Positions 22,200 through 34,398 of a stretch of 64,000 bases of DNA are shown here, in pieces. The stretch is from Heracleum sosnowskyi (lineage: Eukaryota > Streptophyta > Magnoliopsida > Apiales > Apiaceae), in the NCBI GenBank assembly GCA_030848705.1, contig CM061237.1, forward strand, positions 83,881,910-83,945,909. The letters run 5' to 3'. A model generated the notes under the pieces. The model saw nothing but the letters and a program-made list of their open reading frames with translations. It was not told the origin of the DNA and made no database searches. Position 1 is the first letter of the stretch, and every line of letters starts with the position of its first letter. The position numbers were made by a program, and so were the translations under genes.

Positions 22200-22612
22200 G
22201 ACGGACAGATTCTTCAGCTCTTGGGTCATGACTTTTAGGTTCACATATTTTTAGATTTATTAATAACAATACTGTATCAACTTTTTGTATATGTATTTTG
22301 AAAAAATTAAACCAGGTTTTTTTTGAATTTCTGGAAACTTCAAATTTATCTGATTTTTTAGAAAATCCCACATCTATTCAAATTCTTCTAAAATTAGGTT
22401 TCAATTTAATTTTTTTGAATTCTTAATGATATTAGAATTTAATACTTTTTTTATTGGCCAAATTCAAATTTTTTTTTTTCAGTTCAAATATTTTTTGCAT
22501 TACCATTTTTTTCATTTATGTTAAATACAAAATAATAAATCACTTCAATAGGCATCAATGTATCTTTAAAATAAAATTAAAAAATTTCATAAACGAAAAT
22601 TTTTCATCAATA

Positions 22613-25600
22613 TCTTTATTTATTTATTTTTATATATATAAAGAAAAACCCTCAGAGCTGCTCGATTCATATTTTTCTAATTTTCTAGAGCTCTTCAATT
22701 TTAAATACTTAAAATTAAACTTCTTTCTTTAAGTCCTATTTTTTATAAAAGAAAGTCAAAACATTTTTTAAGTTGTATAAAATAAACCATTGTATAAAAG
22801 GTAAGTATAAACTCTAATTTATATTGGATCATATTTTTCTATTTTTCTAGACTAGAATTTTGAATTTCCTTTTATAACATCTAGAAATTTACTCTATAAT
22901 CATATTTATTTATTTTTCTAGAGCTACTCTATTTTCAATAATTAAAATCAAAATTTCCTTATTTAGCTCCTATCTTTTATCTTTATTATTATATATATAA
23001 AGGAAAACCCCGAGCTCTCGGATAATCCGAAATCTATTTATCTATTTTTCTAGAACTACTCTATTTTAAATAGTTAAAATCAAAACTTTCTTATATAGCT
23101 CCTCTTTTTTAGAGATAAAAATTAAAATCTTTTAATATTTCCTTTTATAACTTCTACTTATGAAAGACAAGAAATTGAATTTCTTTATTTACATTAGAAT
23201 TTATAACAAAGATAATAAATATATAAAAATTAATCATCTTTAGAATTTAATTAAACAAATATTACCTTTTTTTATCAACTAAATTTGAACATGTAAACGT
23301 TGACTTTCTTGACGAATAAATTACAATAAATTTGAATACACGGTAATGTCAAATTACCATATTTATTAAAAAAAATAATTAAAGAATTTTCAGTTCCCAT
23401 AATCCATCGGGAACTATGCTTTTAGTTTATGGAATATAGGGTATGTCATGATATAAATGATTACTGAACTAACAGTGTTACGGGAAGTGCCTAACCGATT
23501 TTCATCAACTGCCACCAAATCAATAATGCTGCGTACATTAATAAAATACTAGCTTAGTTTTTCTACCTATGCAATACATGTATACGTGGTTAATTATTTA
23601 TATAAATACTTTTTAATTTTTATTTAGAAACTGTCACATTAATTTAATATTAGTTTTACTAATTTTTAATAAATATGTGTTCCTCATTATTTATATTTTT
23701 AGAAAAATTATAAAATAATGTTTGCAATATTTGCAATTGCACGTCATGCTTTATAAATGTTATTTATAAGTATTTAATTAGAACAAATTATATTTTGAAA
23801 AAATTGTAAAATAATATCTGTAAATTCTCTTAAGTTGATGATACTTATTTTCTTAACATTAATTTTTATCAGTTTAGTCATTATTGTATATGAAATTTCA
23901 TGTTTCTTCTAATTTTAAAATTGTTGAACTTTATATTATTTATCTCTTTCATTCGCTAACTTCAATTTCTGTTTTTTCAGGAAAACTTGCAAAATAATAT
24001 CCATAAACCCTATTCATAATATTTGCAATTAGGAGTATAATCTAACAATGTCTTTCATTTTTATTTAAATATTATATAATATATGATAATTTTAGTTTAA
24101 TGGCTATGTGTATTAAATTTGTACAATACTGAATTTACAAATTTATATGATATTATAAATATTTTTTCTTAAATTTTTTATATAATCTATATTTTGAGTT
24201 TTAGAAAAAATATTACAAGGCTTCCGCGATGCTCTAGAATTGTTTGATAAATATTTATCTTTTTTTCTAAAACGCCTCAATTTCAGTTCAATCAACTGAA
24301 TTTCCTTTTTTACATTCAAAAATCAATCCTGTTTAGAATTTAATTAACCTTATTTAGAATTTAATAAATCCTGTTTAGAATTTAATTAAATATATATTAC
24401 CTTTTTTTCAATTAACTTAAATCCTATTATAATTTAAATTTTTATCTTTACATATAAAGACAAACACTCGGGCGCCTTTAAATCATTTGAAAAACATTTA
24501 TCTTTTTTTCTAGCTCCTCGATTGTAAGTCAATAAAATTGAATTTCCTTATTTATATTGAAAAATCATGTTAATAATTTAATTAACTTTATTTAGAATTT
24601 AATTAATTCTCTTTAGAATTTAATTAAATATATATTAACTTTTCTCAACTAACTTGAATCTTGGGCGCCTTCAAATTATTTAATCTAATTTTAGCTGATT
24701 TTTTGTTTATTAGTTGTAGAGTATATCTTTTTATTGATGGTGTTACATGTTTATGTTACAATATGTATGAATTTTTCTGATAATTTTTGTAGTTTTGTGA
24801 TAATATTTATGTTTTTCTATTTTAATAGGGTAATGATGCACATGTATGTAGTTAAAAAATTATTAAAATGTCTAGGAATATTTAGGAAAATTATAATTTT
24901 GTGATAATACGAATAGTTGAAGTTTGAAGTTTGAAGATGGGTAATACATAAATTTTTAGTATTTTTAATTTATATGTATTTTGGGAAAAGGGAGTTGGCT
25001 CAAAAAATTTGACACAAAATCGGCATAAAAGTGTAGGGAGATTTAAGAAATTTGTTAATTTTGTTAAAATACTAATGGTTGAACTAGCAGTGGTTAAATT
25101 TTATTATTGCATATTTTTAGTATTTTGTATTTATATGTACTTACTATAACACGTGTAGGCTCAAGAAAATATGACACCAACCAGCATAAAAAATATGTAA
25201 ATAGCCTTTTTTTTGTTTATGTATGTTTATTTTGTAAAATATTGTGTAGACTCTTTATATGATATTTTATATATATTTTCTTGATCATTTATGTAATAGG
25301 TAATATTAAAAAATTTACAAAAAATATTATAAGGCCGCCGCGAAGCGAAACTTAGTCGAATATAAAATTTTAATTCAATAAAATTAAAATATTTACATTT
25401 TTAATATTTTGTCGTCCGAACAATATTTATCTATTTTTCTAGAGCTCCTCAATTTTAATTCAATAAAATTAAAAAAAATTATTTACATTTGAATTTTTAG
25501 GGAAGACAATAAATATATAAAAGTTAACTCTATTTAAAACTTTCACACCTTACTTCTTCCATGTTCCGAGAATATTAGTTGATACTTGATAACTATAATT

Positions 25601-27021
25601 ATTTTATTTAACCGATTTTTTTGGAGATTTCGCTTTGAATTACAAAATTTATTTTATACTTTGAAATTTTAAGGGTCAATATTTGCCACAATTATTAATT
25701 AATTAGAGTAGTGTTAGATGTTTAAAGAATATTTTCATTTGAGAAAAATCATGAAAATATAAATTTAATTTAATCTTATATTATAATTATGTTTAGAATT
25801 TAATTTTATGTTTAGAATTTAATCTTTACTGAATCTTTTTATTATAATCCCATTTAGAATTTAATTTTTATTATATCATTATATTATATAAAAGTGTGGC
25901 ATACTAAATAAATTTTAGGATTTCTGTACTCAAGCATATTCGTGCAGCTCTAGCATGGAACATACACAAACAATATCTTTTTTTACTTTTTTTGGTTTAT
26001 GAATATCTAACAAGGTATATATGTTCTTTTGAGTTTGATAGAGTTTAAAACCTGAAGACAGTAGACATTGTATGCATTCAAAAAGGTACATATTACATCC
26101 GTGTAAACTAATTTTTGTAGTTTATTTTTATATCTCATAATAATTATATTGAATGTTATCTTTGTATATAATTTTTGATATATTATTTTTGTGATTTTGA
26201 GAATTAATTAGATTTATATTCAATACAATTATCTCATAATTTTTTTATGAGAGGCACTTGATTAATTTACAATTTCATATATTTCTTTCATAATTAATCA
26301 TGCTAAAAGAATTGAATTTCTTTATTTACATTAAAATTTATAGTAAAAACAATAAATATAAAGTCAAAGTTCAGAATTCAATTAAACAAATATTAAATTT
26401 TTTCTTAACTAAAATAAAATTGAATTTCCTTATTTACATTCAAGTTCACCATAGAGACAATGATTATATTAAAAACAATTATGTTTCCCTAATGAAACTT
26501 TTATATTATAATGATGCACATGTACGTACTAAAAAAAAGATTATAACGTCTAATGATATCTAAGAAAATTTTAATTTTTGTGATAATACGAATTGTTGAA
26601 GTTTGAAGTGGTAGTTAATAATTAGGTATTTATTAAACCTTACTTTTAGTATTTTTAATTTATATGTATTGACTGGGCGGATCCAGAAAATATGACACAA
26701 AATAGGCAAAATTTGTAATTTTTTTGTTATAATACTTATGATTGAAGTTTGAAGCGGTGGTTAATATTTAAATTTTATTATTATATGTATTTATGCAATG
26801 GGCGTCGACTCCAGAAAATATGACACAAAATCGGCATAAAAATATGTAAATAGTCTATTATATTGTTTATGTATGTTTACTTTGTAGAATATTGTGTTTA
26901 ATATATATTTATATTTATACATATTATATGTTTTTCTCGATTTTTTTCTCTAAGTAGTTAATAATTAAAATTTTATAAAAAATATTAAAGGGTCGCCGCG
27001 AAGCGCGGCTTAGTCGACTAG
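22613..27021 (+). mobile_element. AT-rich tract of nested or tandem non-autonomous Helitron-like repeats
   Basis: A possible 5'-end word (TCTTTAT...TATATAAAGRMAAAC followed by CTCGGG-like bases) appears near 22613, 22980 and 24445. A matching 3' end occurs at about 26992-27021: a GC hairpin CCGCGAAGCGCGG followed by a CTAG end and then T, as in plant Helitrons. A decayed copy of that end is at 25333-25350 and a weaker one near 24222. The stretches 24830-25350 and 26510-27021 are homologous (ATGATGCACATGTA..., GACACAAAATCGGCATAAAA). No helicase or Rep frame is present. The exact number and limits of elements are uncertain. Confidence 0.5.
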
Positions 27022-29150
27022 TACTTATAAAAAGGAGAAGACGAGGGCGGAGATGTGGCGTTTCTCAAATCGCTTCGATCTATTTTCTAATTTTCTCAAA
27101 ATTTTGAATTATTAATATGAAAAATCAGAAAAATATCTCAATTGCCTTTAAAATCTTTACTAATGAAGAAAACTAAATATACAATTTTAATATTCTTGCC
27201 TTTATAATTGTCTCTATAATCTATACTAATGGATGAAAATAAATATACAATTTAAGGGTCAGGATCAAGAGAGAACCACATACTAAAAAAGAACTTTAGA
27301 ACTGTTATAAACCGTTGGATTATTACTAGATCAACTGTCCAGATTCAACTCATTTTTATATACAAAATCCTTATAAGGGTATTGTTGGACTAAAATAACT
27401 ACACTACTAGTTCAATTAATTTAAATAAAGAAGTTTAATCAATTACTCATTTTTTAAATTCTTTTTTTTATTATTTTAATTTTTTATCTCACATATCTTT
27501 TGGTTGTTTTTTCAATCTTAATTTTTTTTTCTTAAAAATGATTTATTTGTTTTATTCAAAATTTTATACACGAAAAAATTTATCAGATAAAAGGATTCTA
27601 CTGGATGACCTATTTTGTTTCGTAGTATAAATACAGTGTTTTGCTACTGAATTTTAACAGTTATGCACATGAACTTCAAAGTTCAACAACTGAACCTACT
27701 TTTTTCCACAAAATTCTACAAGTGAACTTGATTTTTTTTATAATGTTCAGCTGTTGAACAATGTTATTCATATTATTTTCATACCATAACTTTTGTGTTC
27801 TACCGTTGAACATAAAAGTCATGCAATCTAATTTGAAATCAAGCACATAAATTTTAAAGTTGTACAACTGAACTTGTTTGTATATTTTAATTTATTTTCT
27901 TCTTTGTAACCTGAGGTTTTCAGGTTTTGCGGGTTATATGTTATATATGTGATGCAGTAGAGCACAAAACATACAACTATTGTTAATCAATTTTTTGGGT
28001 TTGTGAATATGTTATTCGTAGGGATTAGCATTGGAACACAAATACACAGTAGGCTGCACAAAAAGAGTGCATGGAAGGTGACGATTAACATTAGATGGTA
28101 TACAATTTTTTTTAGTAGATTTCTATATCTAATACTAATTATATTGAATGTTATCTTTGTATATAGTTTTTGATATATTATTTTTGTGATTTTGGGAATT
28201 AATTAGAGTTATCAATAATATTATCTCATAATTTTTTTAATTAATTATGTTTAGAGAATTGAATTTCTTTATTTACATTGAAATTCATAGTAAAAACAAT
28301 AAATATATAAAAGTAAATCCGGTTCAGAATTCAATTAAAAAATGTTAATTTTTTTTCTTAACTAAACTAAAATTGAAATCCTTTTTTTTACATTCAAATT
28401 CACATGAAGGACAATGATTATATAAAAATCGATTATGTTTTACCTTTTATATTATAATGATGCACATGTAGGCACTAAAAAGTATATGCCAAGAATCAAA
28501 TAAATATACTAAACTTAGAATTTGAAGTTACGAATTTTTCATTGAGAATTCTAGCCAACTTAGAAAACCTACTCATATTTGGTTTATATTTTTAAAATAA
28601 ATCTTTTTAATATTAAATCTAACGGTTCTCATTCATCTATTTTAAGATCAATGGTCCTTAATAATTTGGCGGTACAGGACCAACGTTTTGGATAAAATCC
28701 CTCTTACGCTTATTATATATAAGGATTTAACTAGCTTATATCATGCACCATGTACGAGTATTTTAAATATATTTTATTAATTAAACAATTAAAAGATATA
28801 TTTGGATGTATTAATAAATTATATATATTATTAATTATTGAAAGATATTGTGTAAGGTATTTTTGGGAGTGTATTAATTATTGAAAGATATTGTACACTT
28901 GGTATTTTTAGGTGTGTTTGGAAAAAGTAATATTGTTTAATTAAAAGGTAACATATTAATTTAAAAAATAACATTAATGATTTTAAGATATAATATAATT
29001 AGTATTTTTAGGTGTGTTTATAAAAGGTAGTATGTTTTAAGTAAAAGGTAACATGTTTTTAATGATTGAAAAATATAATCTAATTAGTATTTTTAGATGT
29101 GTTTATAAAAGATAGTGTTTTTTAATTAAAATGTAATATTTTTTTGTTAC
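27022..29150. other. AT-rich intergenic DNA, no gene seen
   Basis: Contains words related to the preceding Helitron-like tract (GAATTGAATTTCTTTATTTACATT near 28256, ATAATGATGCACATGTA near 28454) and a stretch near 27256-27330 of the AGAGAACC / AACCGTTGGATT type that is common in plant DNA transposons. I could not define ends, and I see no exon-like frame. Confidence 0.5.
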
Positions 29151-29888
29151 AAAAGGCAATTTTCTATTATTCGTATTATTTATTAATTAAAATGACCGAA
29201 AACCAGAAAACGAAAAAACCTGTATACCAAAATTTTGAATGAAACGTGTTAACAGAGGAATTTGGTGATAACAAATTTAGGGGATTACTAGAATAACGAA
29301 ATTATGAAAATAGGGGGATTTGAGATTTTCGGATGTTTGGGGCTGGACTTGAAAGGTGTCTCGACTTGTTATATGTGTCGGATCATATTCCAAGATGCTT
29401 GAGTACCCTGTTTATATATAGGGATCAAGTCAACGCAGTTCTGTGATAGGATAGTGTTTTTAATCCATGTGATTGTTAAGGGATATATTGAGATAAGTTG
29501 ATTTTATCTTTTTAGAGTTATATTAGCGTTGTGATTCTTTCTTGATTTGAAAGAATCGTTTGGAGATATTTTCTGTTATTGATTGATTGATATTAATTCT
29601 TTCCTCGTTTCAGAGAGAGGATATTACTAACTTGGGAAATAAGTTAATTATTAATAGATTAATATTGGGAAATTTGGGAGATAATTGAGGCAACCGAAAA
29701 TATGGCGTAACAACTACCCCCCAGTTCTTCAGTGCAGCTTGATGGACTGGAGAATTAAGCGTGATTTGATCTTCCGAATTTCCTGAGTCACTGAAACAAC
29801 TAGGAGTAGAAGATTAGCAAATAATATGGAGCAGATACTTACCCGTAATATGCCTGTAGATGCGAGGGAGACAACATGATGTGGCCGT
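29150..29888 (-). repeat. Remnant of a minus-strand LTR element (probably gypsy type)
   Basis: On the minus strand, a G-rich tract (ACTGGGGGGTAGT, plus 29721-29735) is followed by TGTTACGCCATATTTTCGG, which looks like a PPT and the start of an LTR running left from 29720. A TATA-like CCCTATATATAAACAGGG sits at about 29408-29427 on that strand. The far end of the LTR is not clear; 29150 is approximate. The bases 29735-29888 would be the tail of its interior, cut by element B3. No domain is readable. Confidence 0.4.
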
Positions 29889-30415
29889 TGTAAAGCATAA
29901 TGTAACATAAGATGTAACAGAGATAACTACAACTCAACAAAGGACAAGACAAACAATAATATTAACAGAAGCACAAGAATCCAGAAGTAAAGAAGAAAAG
30001 GTAAACTCAAAAAATCAAAATATGGTTTGTATTCTTGAAGTCCGTAAACAGGTCACGGAAAGAAGTTCATTAAAATGTTTAAGCCTTAGTGACAAATAAA
30101 GAAACAAGACATTCAAGACTACAGAAGTATTTGAATGATTAAGAGATAATACCATAGGATTCCAGTGATTTTATTGAAACAACCAGAACGACAAAGGACT
30201 TATCAACAGCATTGAATTGAAGACATGAAAGTATTGATCAAGTGTTAGTCATCTGTGAATCAGACCAGTTGCACCAGTTGTCAGCACCTAAAAGATCAAG
30301 ATGTTTATCGTCTTGGAAGAAGTTGATTTAAGTCTAAATCTGAACCATCCTGAAAGTGAAAAGAATATTACAAGGTATGTTTAGGTTTAAATGGAAGTAC
30401 AATTTGCTTGCTGAA

Positions 30416-33400
30416 TATAACGACTCAGAAAAACGCTTGTACAATATTAATATTTAATAATATATGAGTTCTATGATATGTGAATATTGTGTGAAGAGTA
30501 TATATGTGAAAATGTGATAATTAGATGTTTACTTGGCAAATGGTATGGATTAAAATACTTGTGTATGCTTTTAATTGCATTTTATATGAATTTCTTATAA
30601 AAAAATTAGTTCTTTTTGACCATCCGGGAATTTTATAAAATCAACGGAGACTCTTTTTATTGTGAAATCTTTTTCACAACCTTTAGTTTATATTCTAGTA
30701 TTTTCTAAAATTAGTGGAGGAATTTAGTTTTGGCTTTAAGGATTTAAAACTGATTTTATGAGTTAAATGTCCTTTAAGTGATCAAAACTTTGAAAATTCA
30801 TATTTAATTCAATTTTGATCATAAAAATATTTTAAAAATATGTGTGAGCTTGTAAATTCGCATTCTTTGTTTTAAAAATGAAATTGTGATTTTTAGATAT
30901 TATCTTCATTTTATTTCGAATTATAGAAAGGTATTTATGTTGGTTTTGTTTATTAGAAATCAGAAATTTTAATTAGCAGATTACCCTTTTACCCCTGGGC
31001 TTATAAAACCCAGCACTCAGTTCTTTTCCCCTCTTCTTCACCCCCGGCTCAACTCTCATCTCTCTCTTTTCTCTCTTATCTCTCTCGGTTATCTCTCCCT
31101 CTCAATTTTCTGTAAAAATCTCTCCCTCTCTCACATATGTTGATGATTATACATACATATATATATGTAATCGTGTGTGTATGTATGTGTATGGCCGTGT
31201 GTGCGTGTATATGTGTGTATCGGTTTATGCATGCAAGGGGTTTCGGCAATTTTTGATTTAATTCAAACCCGAAAGCTTGCTTGTGATGATTTTGTGATTA
31301 GTTGGTCGATTAATATTGCTTATTGGTGAGGTTGTGAAGGAAACCCGATTTTTCCGGGCACCTCCGACCATTGCCGCCGTCGGCAATGAGCTCCGGCGAG
31401 CCGACGGGGACGATGATGATGCTTTTGAGTCCGATTATTGTATTAATAGCTATGTTTAGTTAAGATTTTGATTGCATGTTGAGAAATCGAATTGCATGTG
31501 CCTATTTCGATTTTTCCCCTTTTTAGAATTCGGTTTGAAATTTGTTTATGTTGATGATTGGTTGTTGATTTCAAGTTATAGTGAATGCATGTTGATTTAT
31601 TGTGTTAAGTTTGGTTAGTGTGAAATTTTGATAGTTAAAAGTTTTGATTTGGGAATTTTAGTGAAATTCCAAGTAAGGGAATCGTTGACTTGTTAATTTG
31701 AGTATTTGATAAATGCATGTATAAGTTTAGTAATTCTTGAAGAACATGAGTTCTAGATGTGATATTGGATGGTTAGTTGTGAATGAGATTGTGTTGGGAT
31801 GATTGTATATAGAAAAACATCATGCTGAATTTTCCAGAAAAACTGCCCTGTTCTGTTTTGCTATATTTCGAATTGTTGCTGCCTGTTTTAGACAGAGGGC
31901 TTAGGATGTCAATGTTCTAAATTGAATCTAGTTTGTGCACGCGCTAACCTTGTATCGATAGGATTTACGAATAAAAAGTTATACTTGTTTTACTAAAAGT
32001 TGCGCAGCTGAGATTTTTCTGTGCTTAGTACCTACTTTATACAGTTCGTTTTTATACTAAATAAAGTGTTCTGAAGTTGAAACTTTTATGCTAAGTTGGT
32101 TTTGTAATCAGGAAGTAGCCTGTCAAATTTGGTAATTGTTTGATTATTTTTGGATTTATGAAAAATGTTTTGGTAAAGTATGCGCAGTTGATTTTCTGCT
32201 TTTTGAGATGAAACATTGTTGTAAAAGTGTTAAGGACATGGTTGGCATGACCAAATTGATTTAAGGGATACCAAGTGTGGTATAATTTTAAAGATATATA
32301 TATGTATAAGGAGCATGTCATGTGTATTTAAATGACAATGTGAGACTATATGGTTGATTGCCTATTACATGATTATAATTGTTTTATGGTATAACTATTA
32401 TGTGTTTACGCGCTTAGGATGCGTTGGGTAGTTTAGAGTAAAGGATTGGCATTTGAGAAAGGGCGTTCTAAGATAGAATATATTCTTTTGTAGAATCCAA
32501 GGAAGTGGAACTTAGAGAGTTCAAGGAAGTGGGACTTAGAGATAAAGGAAAGACTAAGGTGGAGAATCAGTGATTGTTCATTACCCTTTTTAGCTACTTA
32601 AGGCAAGTAATCCAAACTTGCTTTCGTATTTCGATTCCATTGTTTCATTTTGACATATATGAATTGTTACCTTATCTTGATATACCTTTAATTCCGAAAA
32701 CACTTATTGTTCATTGATAACCCTTACCTTTGTTCATATATACCATGTTGAACTGTATACCATGCTTTGTTTAGTTTTTTATCCTTAAACCTCTATACCA
32801 TGTTCATGTCCATGAATTGAAACCTGATGACCCATGATTCTATAACCTGAATTTGATCATATACTTATGCATTCCCTTTTTATACCTGAAAGTGAATACA
32901 CCTAACTCCCATTTTAGTACATTTCCAGAACATACCCAAGTATAAATATTTCTTATATTCCACTAATAGAAATCCAAAGTGCTTTGATTGAACTTATCTG
33001 ATTTCCAAAGGACTTCTTTATATCTGAAAATGTTTTCAAAAGGAATAAGGTTTTGACTCATTTAAATTCTGATTTATGGTTTCCACGGATTCCTAAGATT
33101 GGAGGCGTAAGAGGCCAAGTAACGCCGGTCCAGCACTTTTTAATTATAATAAATGGACTAGGGATGGACTAGTCTAAAGGCCAATGTGTTGCCTAATGGG
33201 ACCCAATACAAGGACCAGAGGGACTGTGTGTCCGGTATGGGGACTTTACGTGGCTGATCACCCGTATTGTCCGGTGCGTTGTGAAAAATCTCCAAAATTA
33301 CTTATTGTTTTTGAAACGGATATCTTGATAATGAAATTGGTTTACCCTTTGAAATTGCATATTTATGCCATTGTTCCAATATATCCTTAATATGGATTCT

Positions 33401-33946
33401 GCTAAAACCATGCCATATATATATTGATGTTGGACACTGTTTTGAAGCTATATATTCAATTCATTGTTTTGATAATCCCATTGATACGGATTTTGCTATA
33501 CCCATGTCATACATATTGATATTGGAACTGTTTCCCAGTGGATAACTGTATGGTCTTATTATTATTACTTGCTGGGCATTTGGCTCATTCTTTTTCCCTA
33601 TTCTAACCCACAGTGAAACGAGAAGATGGTACGTACATTTCAGACAGCTAGGAAGTCTTCCTATAGGGTTGTTTTTGGGATGCCAGCTCAGGTAGGTGAT
33701 GGCCATATCTAGAAGGTGTTTTGTAATAGAGAACGTAGAACTCTTAAGACTTTGTTGTAATAACTTTTGAGACTTATGTATTAATGAATTAGATAGTGGA
33801 TGCTTGTTTCACACCATCAACTGTTAAAGATCCAGGGTAGAGTTGGGGTCAAGTCTGCATGCTTTTATTATATTGTTTATGGGTTTAATATGTATAGAGG
33901 TGGTAGTGACTCCCCGATCATGACCCCAGATTGGGAGGGCGTCACA
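30416..33946 (+). mobile_element. Gypsy-type solo LTR 1 (3,531 bp), Tekay/Del-like
   Basis: Flanked by CTGAA (30411-30415 and 33947-33951), and the B LTR reads straight across when one copy is removed. It begins TATAACGACTC, apparently TG changed to TA at the first dinucleotide, and ends GGGCGTCACA. A promoter-like TTATAAAACCCAGC (about 31004) precedes a CT-rich leader. The TGTAACGACTC...GTCACA ends and the unusual length fit the long LTRs of Tekay/Del chromoviruses. No coding region is present. Confidence 0.85.
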
Positions 33947-34398
33947 CTGAAAAAGGAAAGAAACTTCAAGGGTCAAACTGAAAGAGAAAAGATTCGATGG
34001 TTTTCTTTTGAGAAAAACCATCGAAGTTGATCAAGTGAAGTTGAAAGAAAAACCATCGAAGATTTGGTTTTCCATTCGATAGATTTTATTTAAAATCTAT
34101 TTAAGGAAAGAAAAACTAATTCCTTTGATAGTTTTTAATTAAGGAGCAGGTGAAAGATTTCATATTTTGTCAGGTTGATCAAAAGCTTGAACGGCCAGGA
34201 TTCTTCCTTAGCCTTCGATGGTTTTTGAAGTCTACAATTACGAGAGTTAAGGTAGTGTGTCTTCCTTAGTGGGTTTACATTTAATCAGAAGAAGCAGAAG
34301 AATTTAAGAGCTCAAGAACATTGATAGCAGAAAATATATAGTGCCTTAAATTCTATAGTTTGTATTAATTACTGTAACCTAAACTCATTGGAGCTAAT

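Noticed and set aside
22454..22732. A 92-codon frame rich in Phe, Ile and Lys, and a similar one at 26300-26563
   Set aside because: Amino acid content is what AT-rich non-coding DNA gives by chance.
33184..33390. A 68-codon frame in gypsy-type solo LTR 1
   Set aside because: It lies in an LTR without other coding signals.
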